Shown piece after piece: positions 37,381 to 46,620 of a DNA stretch of 64,000 nucleotides. A program made the translations under genes and the position numbers. Origin of the DNA: Curtobacterium sp. MCSS17_007 (lineage in GTDB: Bacteria > Actinomycetota > Actinomycetes > Actinomycetales > Microbacteriaceae); NCBI RefSeq assembly GCF_003234175.2, contig NZ_CP126257.1, positions 2,418,001 through 2,482,000 on the forward strand. Reading direction: 5' to 3'. Below the pieces are notes generated by a model. That model worked only from the letters and a program-made list of their open reading frames with translations. It was not told where the DNA came from and searched no databases. Positions within the stretch are counted from its first letter, which is position 1, and every line of letters begins with the position of its first letter.

Positions 37381-38301
37381 TCAGCGCGCGTCGGGGCCGG
37401 CCTGCGCCGCGATCCGCGCGACCGTCCCGGCGTCGAGCGCGAAGGCGAGTGCGTCGCGGTCCGGGTCGGGTGCGCGCACCGGGGTCGACCAGACGGAACC
37501 GTCGACGGCGACGTCGACGACGAGGGCTCCGTGTGCGACGTGGGCGGACTCCTCGTCGTACCGTCCGACGACGTCCGTGTCGTTCGCGACACCGGGGGCG
37601 ACGAGCACGGGGACCCCCGCGAGCGACCCGGCGGCGTGGTGGTGCTGGTGGCCGCCGAGCACGACCCGGACGTCCGATCCCTCGAGGAGCTCGGCGAGGT
37701 CCTCGGGGTTCTGGAGGCGGAGCGCCTCGTGCAGGAGCGTCGGAGCGGGCACCGGTGGGTGGTGCAGCACGACGACGGTGCCGTGCGGGACGGGGTCACC
37801 GGTGAGCGCCGCACGGAGCCGTTCGAGCGCGGTCTCGCTGACCTCGCCGTACCCGGCCCCCGGGACGCTCGTGTCGACGGTCACGATCCGGAACCCCGCG
37901 ACGGTGGTCTGCCCCGAGACCGGGACGCTCGGCGGCAGGTACTCCGTGGTGTGCGCGAGCGGGGTGCCGCCCGGGCCGAGGACGTGCCCGTTCGCGAGCA
38001 CCTGTCGGAATCCCTCGCGCAGGTCGTGGTTGCCGGGCACCGCGACGAAGGCCGCTCCGTGCCGCTCGGCCCACGCCCCGACGCGCTCGCGGACCGCACG
38101 GTACGACTCGGGGGTGCCGTCCTCGGACACGTCGCCCGAGATGACGACGAGCCCGACCCCGGGCACGCCGTCGACGTGCGCCAGCACCGCGTCGAGCGCC
38201 GCTGTCGTGTCGACCGACCCCTGGTGCAGGGCGCCGTCGCCGGTCAGGTGCGTGTCCGAGAGGTGGAGGATGCGGAGGGTTCCGGGTGCGGGCGTCTGCA
38301 T
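37381..38301 (-). CDS. metallophosphoesterase, CpdA-like
   Basis: A 306-residue calcineurin-fold phosphoesterase with all metal motifs in order: LSDTHLTGDG, VISGDVSEDG, VPGNHD, VLHHPPVP and GGHQHHH. The spacing fits class III cyclic-nucleotide phosphodiesterases (CpdA/Rv0805), which hydrolyse cAMP or related nucleotides. The ATG lies 7 nt after TACCGT (38309-38314), so it is probably leaderless, divergent from the threonine aldolase gene only 60 bp away. Confidence 0.87.
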   Translation of the reverse strand: MQTPAPGTLRILHLSDTHLTGDGALHQGSVDTTAALDAVLAHVDGVPGVGLVVISGDVSEDGTPESYRAVRERVGAWAERHGAAFVAVPGNHDLREGFRQVLANGHVLGPGGTPLAHTTEYLPPSVPVSGQTTVAGFRIVTVDTSVPGAGYGEVSETALERLRAALTGDPVPHGTVVVLHHPPVPAPTLLHEALRLQNPEDLAELLEGSDVRVVLGGHQHHHAAGSLAGVPVLVAPGVANDTDVVGRYDEESAHVAHGALVVDVAVDGSVWSTPVRAPDPDRDALAFALDAGTVARIAAQAGPDAR

Positions 38302-38360
38302 GCGCCACACGGTAGCGGTGCCGGACGTCCGCGGCCCGGGCGGCGCGTTAGCGTTGCCTG

Positions 38361-39371
38361 GTGACCGACGCCCCGATCGACCTGCGCTCCGACACCGTCA
38401 CCCGCCCCACGCCCGCGATGCGCCGGGCGATGGCCGAGGCCGAGGTCGGTGACGACGTCTTCGGGGAGGACCCGGAGACGAACGCCCTCGAGCAGGAGGT
38501 CGCGGACCTGCTCGGGTACGAGGCGGGTCTGTTCACCCCGACCGGCTCGCTCGCGAACCAGCTCGGTCTCCGGTTGCACGTCGCTCCGGGCGAGGAGCTG
38601 CTGGCGGACGTCCGTGCCCACGTCGTCCGCGCGGAGCTCGGCGCAGCCGCCGTGTTCTCCGGCATCACGACGCGCACCTGGCCGTCGGAGCGTGGACGGC
38701 TCGTCGCCGCGGCGGTCGCCGACATCGCCGAGCCGAACGCCGGTGCGTACAGCGTGTCGACGACGGCGATCGCGATCGAGAACACGCACAACTTCGGCGG
38801 TGGCACGGTCCAGCCCGCCGGCGAGGTCCGGGCCGTCCAGTCCTTCGCGCGGGAGCACGGGATCGCGGTGCACCTCGACGGTGCCCGGCTCTGGAACGCG
38901 CACGTCGCGTCGGGCACCCCGCTCCGCGAGCTCGCCGCCGGCTACGACACCGTGTCCGTCTGCCTGTCGAAGGGGCTCGGCGCCCCCGTGGGCTCCGTGC
39001 TCGTCGGGTCCCGGCAGCACGTCGCCGCGGCGCGGACCTGGCGGAAGCGCTACGGCGGGGGCATGCGGCAGACGGGCTTCCTGGCGGCCGCGGGACGCCA
39101 CGCGGTCCGGCACCACGTCGAGCGGCTCGCCGAGGACCACGCGAACGCCCGGGTGCTCGCCGCGGCGCTCGACGTCGATCCGGCCACGGTCGACACGAAC
39201 ATCGTCTTCGCGGAGGTCACCGATCCGGCGGCGTTCGTGGCCGCGGCCGCGGAGCGGGGGGTGCGGGTGATGCAGCTCGGCCCACGGAGCGTCCGGCTCG
39301 TCACCCACCTCGACGTCGGTGCCGAGGACGCGTCCCGCGCCGCCGAGGTGCTGGGGGCACTCCCCCGCTGA
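38361..39371 (+). CDS. low-specificity L-threonine aldolase
   Basis: A 336-residue PLP enzyme of the beta-eliminating lyase fold that splits threonine/allo-threonine into glycine and acetaldehyde. IDLRSDTVTRPTPAMRRAM is the textbook N-terminus, and VGDDVFGEDP and LENT-type ENTHNFGGGTV follow. HLDGARLWNA holds the PLP-binding Asp, and SKGLGAPVGS the Schiff-base Lys. The GTG start is 6 nt after TAGCGT (38349-38354), leaderless type. Confidence 0.92.
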   Translation: MTDAPIDLRSDTVTRPTPAMRRAMAEAEVGDDVFGEDPETNALEQEVADLLGYEAGLFTPTGSLANQLGLRLHVAPGEELLADVRAHVVRAELGAAAVFSGITTRTWPSERGRLVAAAVADIAEPNAGAYSVSTTAIAIENTHNFGGGTVQPAGEVRAVQSFAREHGIAVHLDGARLWNAHVASGTPLRELAAGYDTVSVCLSKGLGAPVGSVLVGSRQHVAAARTWRKRYGGGMRQTGFLAAAGRHAVRHHVERLAEDHANARVLAAALDVDPATVDTNIVFAEVTDPAAFVAAAAERGVRVMQLGPRSVRLVTHLDVGAEDASRAAEVLGALPR

Positions 39372-39502
39372 ACCGCCGGCGGCCGACGACGGGGTCCGTG
39401 CACGGCGTGTGTGCACGGCGTGTCCGCGCATGTCGGATGGCTGAACCGCGTGAAGTGGCACCCTGAGCGCCCCGACGGCACCGGGCGGACTCAACTGGAC
39501 CC

Positions 39503-40645
39503 ATGAGGACCGTGGGCGTCGAGGAAGAGCTGCTCCTGATCGACGGGCGGACCGGTGCGCCGGTCCCCGTGGCGGGGCGTCTGCTCGCCCGTGCCGCAGC
39601 GGCCGGCGACGCCGGGCCGCTGACCGGGGAGCTGCACCGCGAGATGCTCGAGGTCATCACCCGCCCGCACCGGTCCCTCGCCGCGCTCGACGAGGAGGTG
39701 ACCGCGAACCGGGCGCTCGCGGACCGTCTGGCCCGGGGGTTCGGCGCCCGTGCCGCCGCACTCGCGACCTCGCCGACGGCGGCGGTCCCGCACCCGACCG
39801 ACGACCCGCGCTACCGGGCGATGATCGAGCGGTACGGCAGCCTGCCGCGCCGTGTCCTGTCGTGCGGGCTGCACGTGCACGTCGCCGTCTCGTCGCCGGA
39901 GGAGGGCGTCGCCGTCCTCGACCGCATCCGCACGTGGACGCCCGTCCTGCTCGCGATGACGGTGAACTCGCCGTTCCACGACGGGGTCGACACGGGCCAC
40001 GCGAGCTGGCGCTCGGTGTCGTGGAGCCAGTGGCCGTCCTCCGGTCCGATGGAGCTGTACGGGTCGGCAGCGCGGTACCGGAGCGTGGTCGACACACTGC
40101 TCGGCACCGGGACGCTGCTCGACCCGGGCATGCTCTACTTCGACGCCCGCCTGTCGCACCGGCACCCCACGATCGAGATCCGGGTGGCCGACGTGCCCCT
40201 CGACGCCGGGACCACGGCCACCGTCGCGGGGCTCGCGCGCGCCCTCGTCGACACCGCAGCCGAGGAGTGGCGCAACGGCGGCACGGCACCGCAGGCGTCG
40301 GTCTGCGCACTGCGCCTGGCCAACTGGTGCGCGGCGCTCGGTGGGCTCGGCGGGACGCTCGTCGACCCGACCACCGGTCTGCCGGCACCCGCGGCGGAGG
40401 TCGTCGCGATGCTGCTCGCCAAGGTCCTGCCCGCCCTGGTGGCGAACGGGGACGACCAGCTCGTCGAACGCGGAGCCGCGGACGTGTTCCGGTCCGGGAC
40501 GGGAGCGGCCCGCCAACGTGCGTTCCACGCGGCCACCGCCGACGTGGCCGCCGTCGCGCTGGCGGCGAGCGACGTGACGATCGGCGCGGCGCCCGACGTG
40601 AGCCGTGTGACGACCGGCGCGACCGCCCCGGCGGTGGGCGCGTGA
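39503..40645 (+). CDS. YbdK-type carboxylate-amine ligase (GCS2 family)
   Basis: A 380-residue member of the glutamate-cysteine ligase 2 family. It opens MRTVGVEEELLLID, where the glutamates bind Mg2+. LTGELHREMLEVIT, CGLHVHVAV, NSPFHDGVDTGHASWR and IEIRVADVPLD follow the family order. These ligases have weak gamma-glutamylcysteine synthetase activity and unclear native roles. In actinobacteria, MshC/EgtA-related thiols are alternatives. Its stop overlaps the peptidase GTG by 4 bp. Confidence 0.88.
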   Translation: MRTVGVEEELLLIDGRTGAPVPVAGRLLARAAAAGDAGPLTGELHREMLEVITRPHRSLAALDEEVTANRALADRLARGFGARAAALATSPTAAVPHPTDDPRYRAMIERYGSLPRRVLSCGLHVHVAVSSPEEGVAVLDRIRTWTPVLLAMTVNSPFHDGVDTGHASWRSVSWSQWPSSGPMELYGSAARYRSVVDTLLGTGTLLDPGMLYFDARLSHRHPTIEIRVADVPLDAGTTATVAGLARALVDTAAEEWRNGGTAPQASVCALRLANWCAALGGLGGTLVDPTTGLPAPAAEVVAMLLAKVLPALVANGDDQLVERGAADVFRSGTGAARQRAFHAATADVAAVALAASDVTIGAAPDVSRVTTGATAPAVGA

Positions 40646-42036
40646 GCACCGACGACGGCGACCGCGTCCGGCGCTTCCTCGAGCACCACCGGATCGAGGT
40701 CGTGGACCAGCTGGCGGAGTGGGTCGAGATCCCGTCGGTGGCCTCGCAACCCGACCGACAGCCCGACGTCGAACGGTCCGCCCGGTGGCTCGCGGGCGCG
40801 ATGCGGGAGGTCGGACTGGAGACGACGATCCTGCACGCAGGCCCGGCGCCCGCGGTGTTCGGCTGCACGGAGACGGACCCGTCGCGGCCGACGGTGCTCG
40901 TCTACAGCCACCACGACGTCCGGCACGCCAAGCCCGAGGAGTGGGCGGAGACCGAGCCGTTCCGACCGGTGCGCCGCGACGGGCGTCTGTACGGCCGCGG
41001 CGCCTCCGACGCGAAGGGCCAGGTCGTCGCGCACCTCTGGGGGCTCCGCGCGCACCTCGAGCGGCGCGGCGGTGCGGGACCGGCGGTGAACCTCAAGTAC
41101 CTCGTCGAGGGCGAGGAGGAACTCGGGTCGGCACACCTCGCGGCGCTCCTGGACGCCGAGCGTGACCGGCTGGCGTGCGACGTGGTCGTGTTCTCGGACA
41201 CCCTGCAGTGGAAGGACGGCGATCCGGCCGTCGTGACCTCGATGCGCGGGATGACGGGCGCGACACTCACCGTCACCGGTCCGGCGCGTGACGTGCACAG
41301 CGGCGCCGTCTCCGGTTCGGCGCCCAACCCGGCGCACGCGCTCGTCGCGGTGCTCGCCGCGATGCACGACGCGGACGGACGGATCGCCGTGCCGGGCTTC
41401 CTCGACGACGTCGACGAGATCACCGAGGAGCGTCGACAGCAACTGGCGGACCTGCGCTTCGACAGCGAGGTGTGGACGGACCGCACGGAGACCCGGAGCA
41501 TCGTCGGCGAGCCGGGCCACACCGTCGAGGAGCGGCTCTGGGCCCGCCCCACCATCGAGGTGCTGACGCTCCTGGCCGGCGATCCCACGGGGTTCCCACG
41601 AGCGGTCGTCCCCCGGGAGGCGACGGCGACGATCAGCATCCGGACGGTCCCGCACCAGCGGGTGTCGACCATCGCCGAGCAGCTGCGCTCCTTCGTCGCC
41701 GACCGACTGCCGGACGGCTTCACGCACGAGCTGTCGATCCCCGAGGAGACGGGGCAGGACCCGTACGTGACGCCGGACGGGCCGGCGCTCGACGCGCTCG
41801 TCCGAGCCATGGAGGCGGGACACGGGCGTCGGCCGGCCGGCCGCATGGGGAACGCCGGCGGTGGACCGGCCGAGCTGCTCGGCCGGGTCTTCGACGCACC
41901 GGTCCTGTTCATCGGCACCGGCCTCCCCGAGGACCACTGGCACGCGAGTGACGAGAGCGTCGACGTCCGCACGCTGCTGGACGGCGCCGCGTCCATCGCG
42001 CACCTGTGGGACGAGCTCCCGTCCTCGTCCTCCTGA
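40642..42036 (+). CDS. M20 family dipeptidase
   Basis: A 464-residue zinc peptidase of the M20/CNDP-like group. Metal and catalytic motifs are VYSHHDVRHA (His and Asp), GRGASDAKGQ, EGEEELGS (general base Glu and ligand) and FSDT, with a lid domain inserted after DVHSGAVSGSAPNP, and a late His in PEDHWHASDE. It would hydrolyse dipeptides or gamma-glutamyl peptides, and its coupling to a YbdK ligase suggests a shared small-peptide or thiol substrate. The GTG overlaps the preceding stop. Confidence 0.9.
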   Translation: MSTDDGDRVRRFLEHHRIEVVDQLAEWVEIPSVASQPDRQPDVERSARWLAGAMREVGLETTILHAGPAPAVFGCTETDPSRPTVLVYSHHDVRHAKPEEWAETEPFRPVRRDGRLYGRGASDAKGQVVAHLWGLRAHLERRGGAGPAVNLKYLVEGEEELGSAHLAALLDAERDRLACDVVVFSDTLQWKDGDPAVVTSMRGMTGATLTVTGPARDVHSGAVSGSAPNPAHALVAVLAAMHDADGRIAVPGFLDDVDEITEERRQQLADLRFDSEVWTDRTETRSIVGEPGHTVEERLWARPTIEVLTLLAGDPTGFPRAVVPREATATISIRTVPHQRVSTIAEQLRSFVADRLPDGFTHELSIPEETGQDPYVTPDGPALDALVRAMEAGHGRRPAGRMGNAGGGPAELLGRVFDAPVLFIGTGLPEDHWHASDESVDVRTLLDGAASIAHLWDELPSSSS

Positions 42037-42144
42037 CGGCTCGGGCGGGGGCGACGGGCGGTGGCGACGGGCTCCGACGTCCCGGGGAGGATCGTCACCG
42101 GATCGTGAGGACGCGCCCAGCGCGGTCCGTGCTCGACTGAGCGC

Positions 42145-42560
42145 ATGCGACGACGACGGGGAGCCGCGGTGGCCGTGGGCTCGGCCCTCGCGACGACGGT
42201 GCTGCTCCTGACGGGGTGCACGGTCGCGAGCAGTGCCGCCGGGTCCTGCGCGCAGAACGAGGTCGAGCTCGGTGACTCGGACCTGCGCCCCGGCGGGTCG
42301 GTGCAGCTCTCGGTCGACTGGATGTACCGGTCGTGTGAGGACACGGGCACCACCCGCGCCTCCGACGACGTGACGGTCACGATCACCCCGGCGGCGACCG
42401 GCCGCAGCGTGCTGCTCGGCCGACGCCCCAGTGCCCGTCGCGCACGGTCACCGGTCGCTTCGCCCTGCCCGCGGACCTGCCGCGGGGCGACGCGGTGCTC
42501 GGCGTGCACGCGCACGACGGTGACGGCTCGGGTGCCGACGTCCCCGTGGTGATCCGCTGA
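42145..42560 (+). pseudogene. small secreted lipoprotein gene with a one-base frameshift
   Basis: The ATG at 42145 gives a signal peptide with lipobox (LLLTGCTVAS, Cys25) and a beta-rich body (GGSVQLSVDWMYRSC, VTVTITPAATG). After LLG at about 42420 the original frame turns into Arg/Ser/Pro-rich sequence and stops at 42552. The next frame carries a natural continuation (PTPQCPSRTVTGRFALPADL ... DVPVVIR) to a stop at 42560. One missing C in the GGCC at 42418-42421 explains the break. The intact product would be about 138 residues with three mature-domain cysteines besides the lipobox one. Sequencing error or true decay cannot be separated here. Confidence 0.7.
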
Positions 42561-43026
42561 GACGGACCGCGTGGACGGCGGTGTGTCACCTCGGAGGACG
42601 GCCCGCTCGACGCCGCCGCGGAGCTCCTCGCGACCCTCCCGGGACGCGCACGGCGCCCGTCGTCGGACGTGTGCCCACCGTCGCGACCGGGTGCGTGGAG
42701 GATGCGCCGGTGCCGGGCCGCGTCGCACGTACCCGTCGGCGGACGCTCCAGCGGCGGAGCGACGACGCGGCCAGCCGGGCGACGTGGTCCCGCCGGCGCC
42801 CGGGGTCGTCGGCCGGCGGACGCGGAGCGGTCGGCACCGGGAGCAGAGCACCCGACACCGACGCGCCTGCGCGATCCCGCAGGCGACGAAGACGACGAAC
42901 ACCCCGAGCGCAGCTGATCGATCCCGACGGTCCACGAACCTCTTCCCCTCCTGCCCACGGCGGGCGACGACGAGGTGGAGTTCTCGTACTCCGGTTGCCC
43001 GTCGACAACGGGTCGCGTCGCGGCGT
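42561..43026. other. 466-bp gap without a recognisable gene
   Basis: Between the broken lipoprotein gene and the ROK gene. A short run reading SEDGPLDAAAELLATLPG (from about 42591, plus strand) looks protein-like but soon dissolves into Arg-rich sequence with no proper start. No terminator-like hairpin or repeat of note was seen. Probably non-coding or decayed. Confidence 0.4.
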
Positions 43027-44226
43027 TCAGGCGGTGGCGACGGGCTCCTCGGCAGCCAGCGGGAACGCCAGCGGGTCGTCGTGCACGAGGTCGAGCGCCC
43101 GCGCCACGGCCCCGAGCACCACGACGTCGCCGCCGAACCGGGACGCGACGACCTCGGGCGTCGGGTCGTACTCCCACGCCGCCAGGTGCTCGCGGGCACG
43201 GTCGATCACGGGTGCCGCAGCATCGGCGATCGCTCCGGCGACGACCACACGATCGATGTCGAGCAGGCTCGCGAGGAGCACGCAGACGCGTGCGAGCCGG
43301 TCGCCCAGGCGGTCGACGACCTCGAGCGCGACCGGGTCGAGCAGCGCGGCGGCGGCGAACACCGCCGCGGCGCCCGGCTCCTCGTCGCCGCCGAGCAGCG
43401 ATGACGGGGCGATCCGTCCCTCGGCCCGGGCCTCGCGGACGAGCTCGCGGGCGGTGCGACCGATGCCGTTCGACGAGGACACCCCGTCGACCAGGTCGAG
43501 CACACGGAGCTCGCCAGCACCGCCCCGGGCTCCGCGGAGCAGCACCCCGTCGACGACGAGCCCGGCGCCGAAGCGTTCCCCGGAGAGGAGCGCGGCGAAG
43601 GACGCGTCCCCCGAGGAGGGGCGCTCGGCCAGCGCGGCGGCGTTCGCGTCGTTCTCGACCACGACGACGCCGGAGGGCACGACGCCCGCGAAGCCCGGGT
43701 TCATGCTGTTCCAGAACCCGCCGTCGTCGGGCGACCGTCCCACCGCGTCGACCGGCGCCGGGATCCCGATGACGGTCACCAGCACCCGGGTCGGGTCGAC
43801 CTCGGCGGCGGTGAGCGCCGAAGCGACCGTGTCCTCGACGACGCGGAGGCGCACCGGCACCTCGAGCCCGGCCTCGCCGAGTGCACCCTCGGTGCGCGCG
43901 AGCACCGTGCCGCGGAGGTCGGCCACGAGGACGGTGACCCGGTGCTGCCCGGCGTCGACACCGACGACGATCCCGGCGTCGGCGACGAGCTCGTACCGCC
44001 GGGCGGGCCGGCCCTTCCGGTACTCCCCCGCGGCGCGGGCGTCGTCGAGGTCGCGCAACCAGCCGAGCCGGACGAGCTCCGTGCAGGCCGCGAGCACGGT
44101 CGACCGGGTGAGACCCGTGGCGTCCATCGCCTCGGTCGCCGTGAAGGCACCGGACTCCGGCTCGAGCGCGTACGCCAGGACCGTCTCGGCGCTGGTCGCG
44201 CGGGGGGTCACACGGCGCTGTGGCAT
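43027..44226 (-). CDS. ROK family regulator of the alpha-glucoside cassette
   Basis: A 399-residue ROK (NagC/XylR) regulator. The N-terminal winged HTH includes FTATEAMDATGLTRSTVLAAC. The ROK kinase-like domain follows with VGVDAGQHRVTVLV, VVVENDANAAALAE and LLSGERFGAGLVVDG. The usual CxCGxxGC zinc motif after GAGEL is absent (RVLDLVDGVSSS instead), so allosteric coupling may differ. It is divergent from the solute-binding protein gene, with an imperfect palindrome over the promoter. The ATG lies 6 nt after TAGGGT (44233-44238), leaderless. Confidence 0.88.
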   Translation of the reverse strand: MPQRRVTPRATSAETVLAYALEPESGAFTATEAMDATGLTRSTVLAACTELVRLGWLRDLDDARAAGEYRKGRPARRYELVADAGIVVGVDAGQHRVTVLVADLRGTVLARTEGALGEAGLEVPVRLRVVEDTVASALTAAEVDPTRVLVTVIGIPAPVDAVGRSPDDGGFWNSMNPGFAGVVPSGVVVVENDANAAALAERPSSGDASFAALLSGERFGAGLVVDGVLLRGARGGAGELRVLDLVDGVSSSNGIGRTARELVREARAEGRIAPSSLLGGDEEPGAAAVFAAAALLDPVALEVVDRLGDRLARVCVLLASLLDIDRVVVAGAIADAAAPVIDRAREHLAAWEYDPTPEVVASRFGGDVVVLGAVARALDLVHDDPLAFPLAAEEPVATA

Positions 44227-44256
44227 GCCCCGACCCTACCGCGGGGCGAGTTGCTT

Positions 44257-44292
44257 GCGCGATTAGATTTTCTGAGTACATTTAGTCGCGCG
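44257..44292. promoter_or_regulatory. ROK operator and promoter of the sugar ABC operon
   Basis: An AT-rich imperfect palindrome with arms GCGATTAGATTT and ACATTTAGTCGC (about 9 of 12 symmetric), flanked by GCGC-type ends. It overlaps a promoter reading TTGCGC (44255-44260), 16-bp spacer, TACATT (44277-44282). Repression by the divergent ROK protein until a sugar binds is likely. Confidence 0.65.
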
Positions 44293-44360
44293 AGCCGACA
44301 CCGACGCCGGCACGCGAGCCGGAACGGCAGGGACGCCGGGTCCGGACGGACGGAGACGAC

Positions 44361-45659
44361 GTGCAAGCACACGCCACCACCAGGAGCACGGCCGGGGTCA
44401 CCCGCCGCGGGTTCCTGCTCGGTGCGGGCGGCATCGGCGCAGGCCTGGCACTCGCCGGGTGCGCCCCGCTCGGAGGATCGAGCAGCCGACCCGAGACCAT
44501 CACCTTCTACGTGTCGAAGCCCGAGGTCATCGGCTACTTCGACGACGTCATCGCGAAGTTCCACGACAGCCAGTCGAAGATCCGCGTGGTCCGGGACTCG
44601 ACCTCGAACATGTCCGCGAACTTCGTCCGGAACCGGCCACCGGACCTCGGGTGCCTGAACTACAACTACGCGATGGTGTCGTTCGTCGAGCACGGGGCCA
44701 TGACCGACCTGTCCGACCTGCCCGAGAAGGACACGATCAACCCCGACCTGTGGCCGCTCATGGAGCAGACCGCGGACTACCCGGGGCGGACGAGCGTCCT
44801 GCCGTACTCGGTCACCGCCGCGTCCGTCATCTACGACAAGCAGCTGTTCGCGCAGCAGGGCCTCGAGGTCCCGACGACCTGGAGCGCGTTCGCCGACGTG
44901 TGCGAGCGCCTCGTCGCGGCCGGGATCACCCCGATGTACGGCACGTACAAGGACAACTGGACGATCGCCCAGGGCATGTTCGACTACTCGGTGGGCGGCA
45001 TGCTCGACGTGCCGGAGACCTTCGCGGCCCTCGACCGGGAGGGCACTTCGGTCGGCAAGGGATCCGCCGTCTCGTTCGAGAAGGACTTCGCCGCTCCGGT
45101 CGGGCGGATGGTGGATCTGCTGCAGTGGCACCAGAAGGGCGCGGCCAGCCGGGGCTACGGCGACGGCAACCTGGCGTTCGCGCAGGGGAAGGCCGCGATG
45201 TACCTGCAGGGCCCGTGGGCACTCGGCGAGATCGCGAAGACGAACCCCGACATGGACCTCGGCACCTTCCCGTTCCCCGCGACCGACGACCCCGCCGACA
45301 ACAAGGTGCGCGTCAACGTCGACCTCGGGCTCTGGATCCCGGAGGCCTCGCGCAAGCAGGAGGCCGCCCGCGAGTTCCTGTCCTTCCTCATGAGCCCGGC
45401 GATCAGCGACCAGTACAACGCCGACAACAACGGCTTCGGCGTCCGGAAGGACTCCCCGCCGGTCTCGAACCCCGCGCTCCGCGGCATGCAGGACTCGTAC
45501 GACCGCGCCGCCTTCTACCTGGGCGCCTCGCAGCTCATCCCCGCCGAGATCCCGGTGGCGAACTACCTGCAGTCCATCGCCTTCGGCGGTGCGCCCGAAC
45601 AGCAACTCCGCACCCTCGACGGCGACTGGGCGCGGCTCGCGCTCCGGTCGGCCGCGTAA
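44361..45659 (+). CDS. sugar ABC transporter substrate-binding lipoprotein
   Basis: A 432-residue family 1 extracellular solute-binding protein. The N-terminus has a twin-arginine motif (TRRGFLL, Arg15-Arg16) and a lipobox (LALAGC, Cys34), indicating Tat export and lipid anchoring. The mature part carries SBP_bac_1 features: LPYSVTAASVIYDKQLF, VPTTWSAFADVCERL, FAQGKAAMYLQGPWAL and a C-terminal NYLQSIAFGG. With the GH13 glucosidase downstream, an alpha-glucoside such as isomaltose, maltose or trehalose is the likely ligand. GTG start with GGAG upstream. Confidence 0.92.
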   Translation: MQAHATTRSTAGVTRRGFLLGAGGIGAGLALAGCAPLGGSSSRPETITFYVSKPEVIGYFDDVIAKFHDSQSKIRVVRDSTSNMSANFVRNRPPDLGCLNYNYAMVSFVEHGAMTDLSDLPEKDTINPDLWPLMEQTADYPGRTSVLPYSVTAASVIYDKQLFAQQGLEVPTTWSAFADVCERLVAAGITPMYGTYKDNWTIAQGMFDYSVGGMLDVPETFAALDREGTSVGKGSAVSFEKDFAAPVGRMVDLLQWHQKGAASRGYGDGNLAFAQGKAAMYLQGPWALGEIAKTNPDMDLGTFPFPATDDPADNKVRVNVDLGLWIPEASRKQEAAREFLSFLMSPAISDQYNADNNGFGVRKDSPPVSNPALRGMQDSYDRAAFYLGASQLIPAEIPVANYLQSIAFGGAPEQQLRTLDGDWARLALRSAA

Positions 45660-45669
45660 GGAGACGACC

Positions 45670-46620
45670 TTGGCCACCACGACCACCGAATCGATCACGA
45701 CGGCGGGCCGCCGCCGACGGGGCGGCACCGCACCGCGCCTCCAGGCCGGCAGCCGCGGACGCGGGAAGCGCGTCGACCCGCTCTTCCTCGTGTTCCTCGT
45801 CCCCACGCTCGTGCTCTTCACGCTCGCCATCACGCTCCCCGCGGTGATGGGCATCGTGCTGAGCTTCACGAACTCGGTCGGCTTCGGCGAGTTCCGGTTC
45901 ACCGGCCTGACGAACTACGTCGCGGTGTTCTCCGACCCCGCGATCCTGCAGGCGTACCTGTTCACGATCGGGTTCTCGCTCGTCACCGTGCTCCTGGTGA
46001 ACGCGGTCGCGTTCCTGCTCGCGATCGCGCTGACGTCGAAGATCCGCGGCAAGATCGCGCTGCGTGCGGTCTTCGTGCTGCCGATGGTGATCTCCGGCAT
46101 CGTCATCGCCTACGTGTTCTCGTTCCTCTTCGCGAACAGCCTGCCGGCGCTCGCGACCGCGGTCGGCTTCGCCCCGCTCGAGCAGAGCATCCTGGCGAAC
46201 CCCGACCTGGCGTGGGTCGCGATCGTCGTCGTGACCGCATGGCAGGCGATCCCGTCGACGCTCCTCATCTACATCGCCGGCGTCCTGTCGATCCCCGGCG
46301 AGGTCTACGAGGCGGCGTCGCTCGACGGAGCCTCCGCCTGGCGGCAGCTGATCTCGATCACGGCACCGCTGACGGCGGGCTACATCCTCATCAACCTGGT
46401 CATCGGGTTCAAGAACTTCCTGAACTCGTACGACATCATCGTCGGCCTGACCGACGGCGGCCCGGGTACCTCGACCACATCGGTCGCGATGTCGATCTTC
46501 AAGGGCTTCAGCGGCGGCGACTACGCGTACCAGATGGCGAACGCGACGATCTTCTTCGTGATCGCCGTGGTCATCGCCGTGATCCAGCTGCGGGCGACCC
46601 GCGGGAAGGCAGCGCTCTGA
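45670..46620 (+). CDS. sugar ABC transporter permease (MalF/UgpA type)
   Basis: A 316-residue permease. A basic N-terminal tail is followed by six transmembrane segments. The EAA loop is EVYEAASLDGASAWRQLISI, the ATPase-contact motif, and GGPGTSTTSVAMSIFK is typical of the UgpA/LacF group. The TTG at 45670 is chosen because AAGGAG lies at the right distance. The stop overlaps the next gene by one base. Confidence 0.9.
   Translation: MATTTTESITTAGRRRRGGTAPRLQAGSRGRGKRVDPLFLVFLVPTLVLFTLAITLPAVMGIVLSFTNSVGFGEFRFTGLTNYVAVFSDPAILQAYLFTIGFSLVTVLLVNAVAFLLAIALTSKIRGKIALRAVFVLPMVISGIVIAYVFSFLFANSLPALATAVGFAPLEQSILANPDLAWVAIVVVTAWQAIPSTLLIYIAGVLSIPGEVYEAASLDGASAWRQLISITAPLTAGYILINLVIGFKNFLNSYDIIVGLTDGGPGTSTTSVAMSIFKGFSGGDYAYQMANATIFFVIAVVIAVIQLRATRGKAAL

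Noticed and set aside
42586..43008. A 140-codon minus-strand frame in the gap next to the ROK gene
   Set aside because: Arg/Pro/Ser-rich throughout, no ribosome binding site, no recognisable motif.
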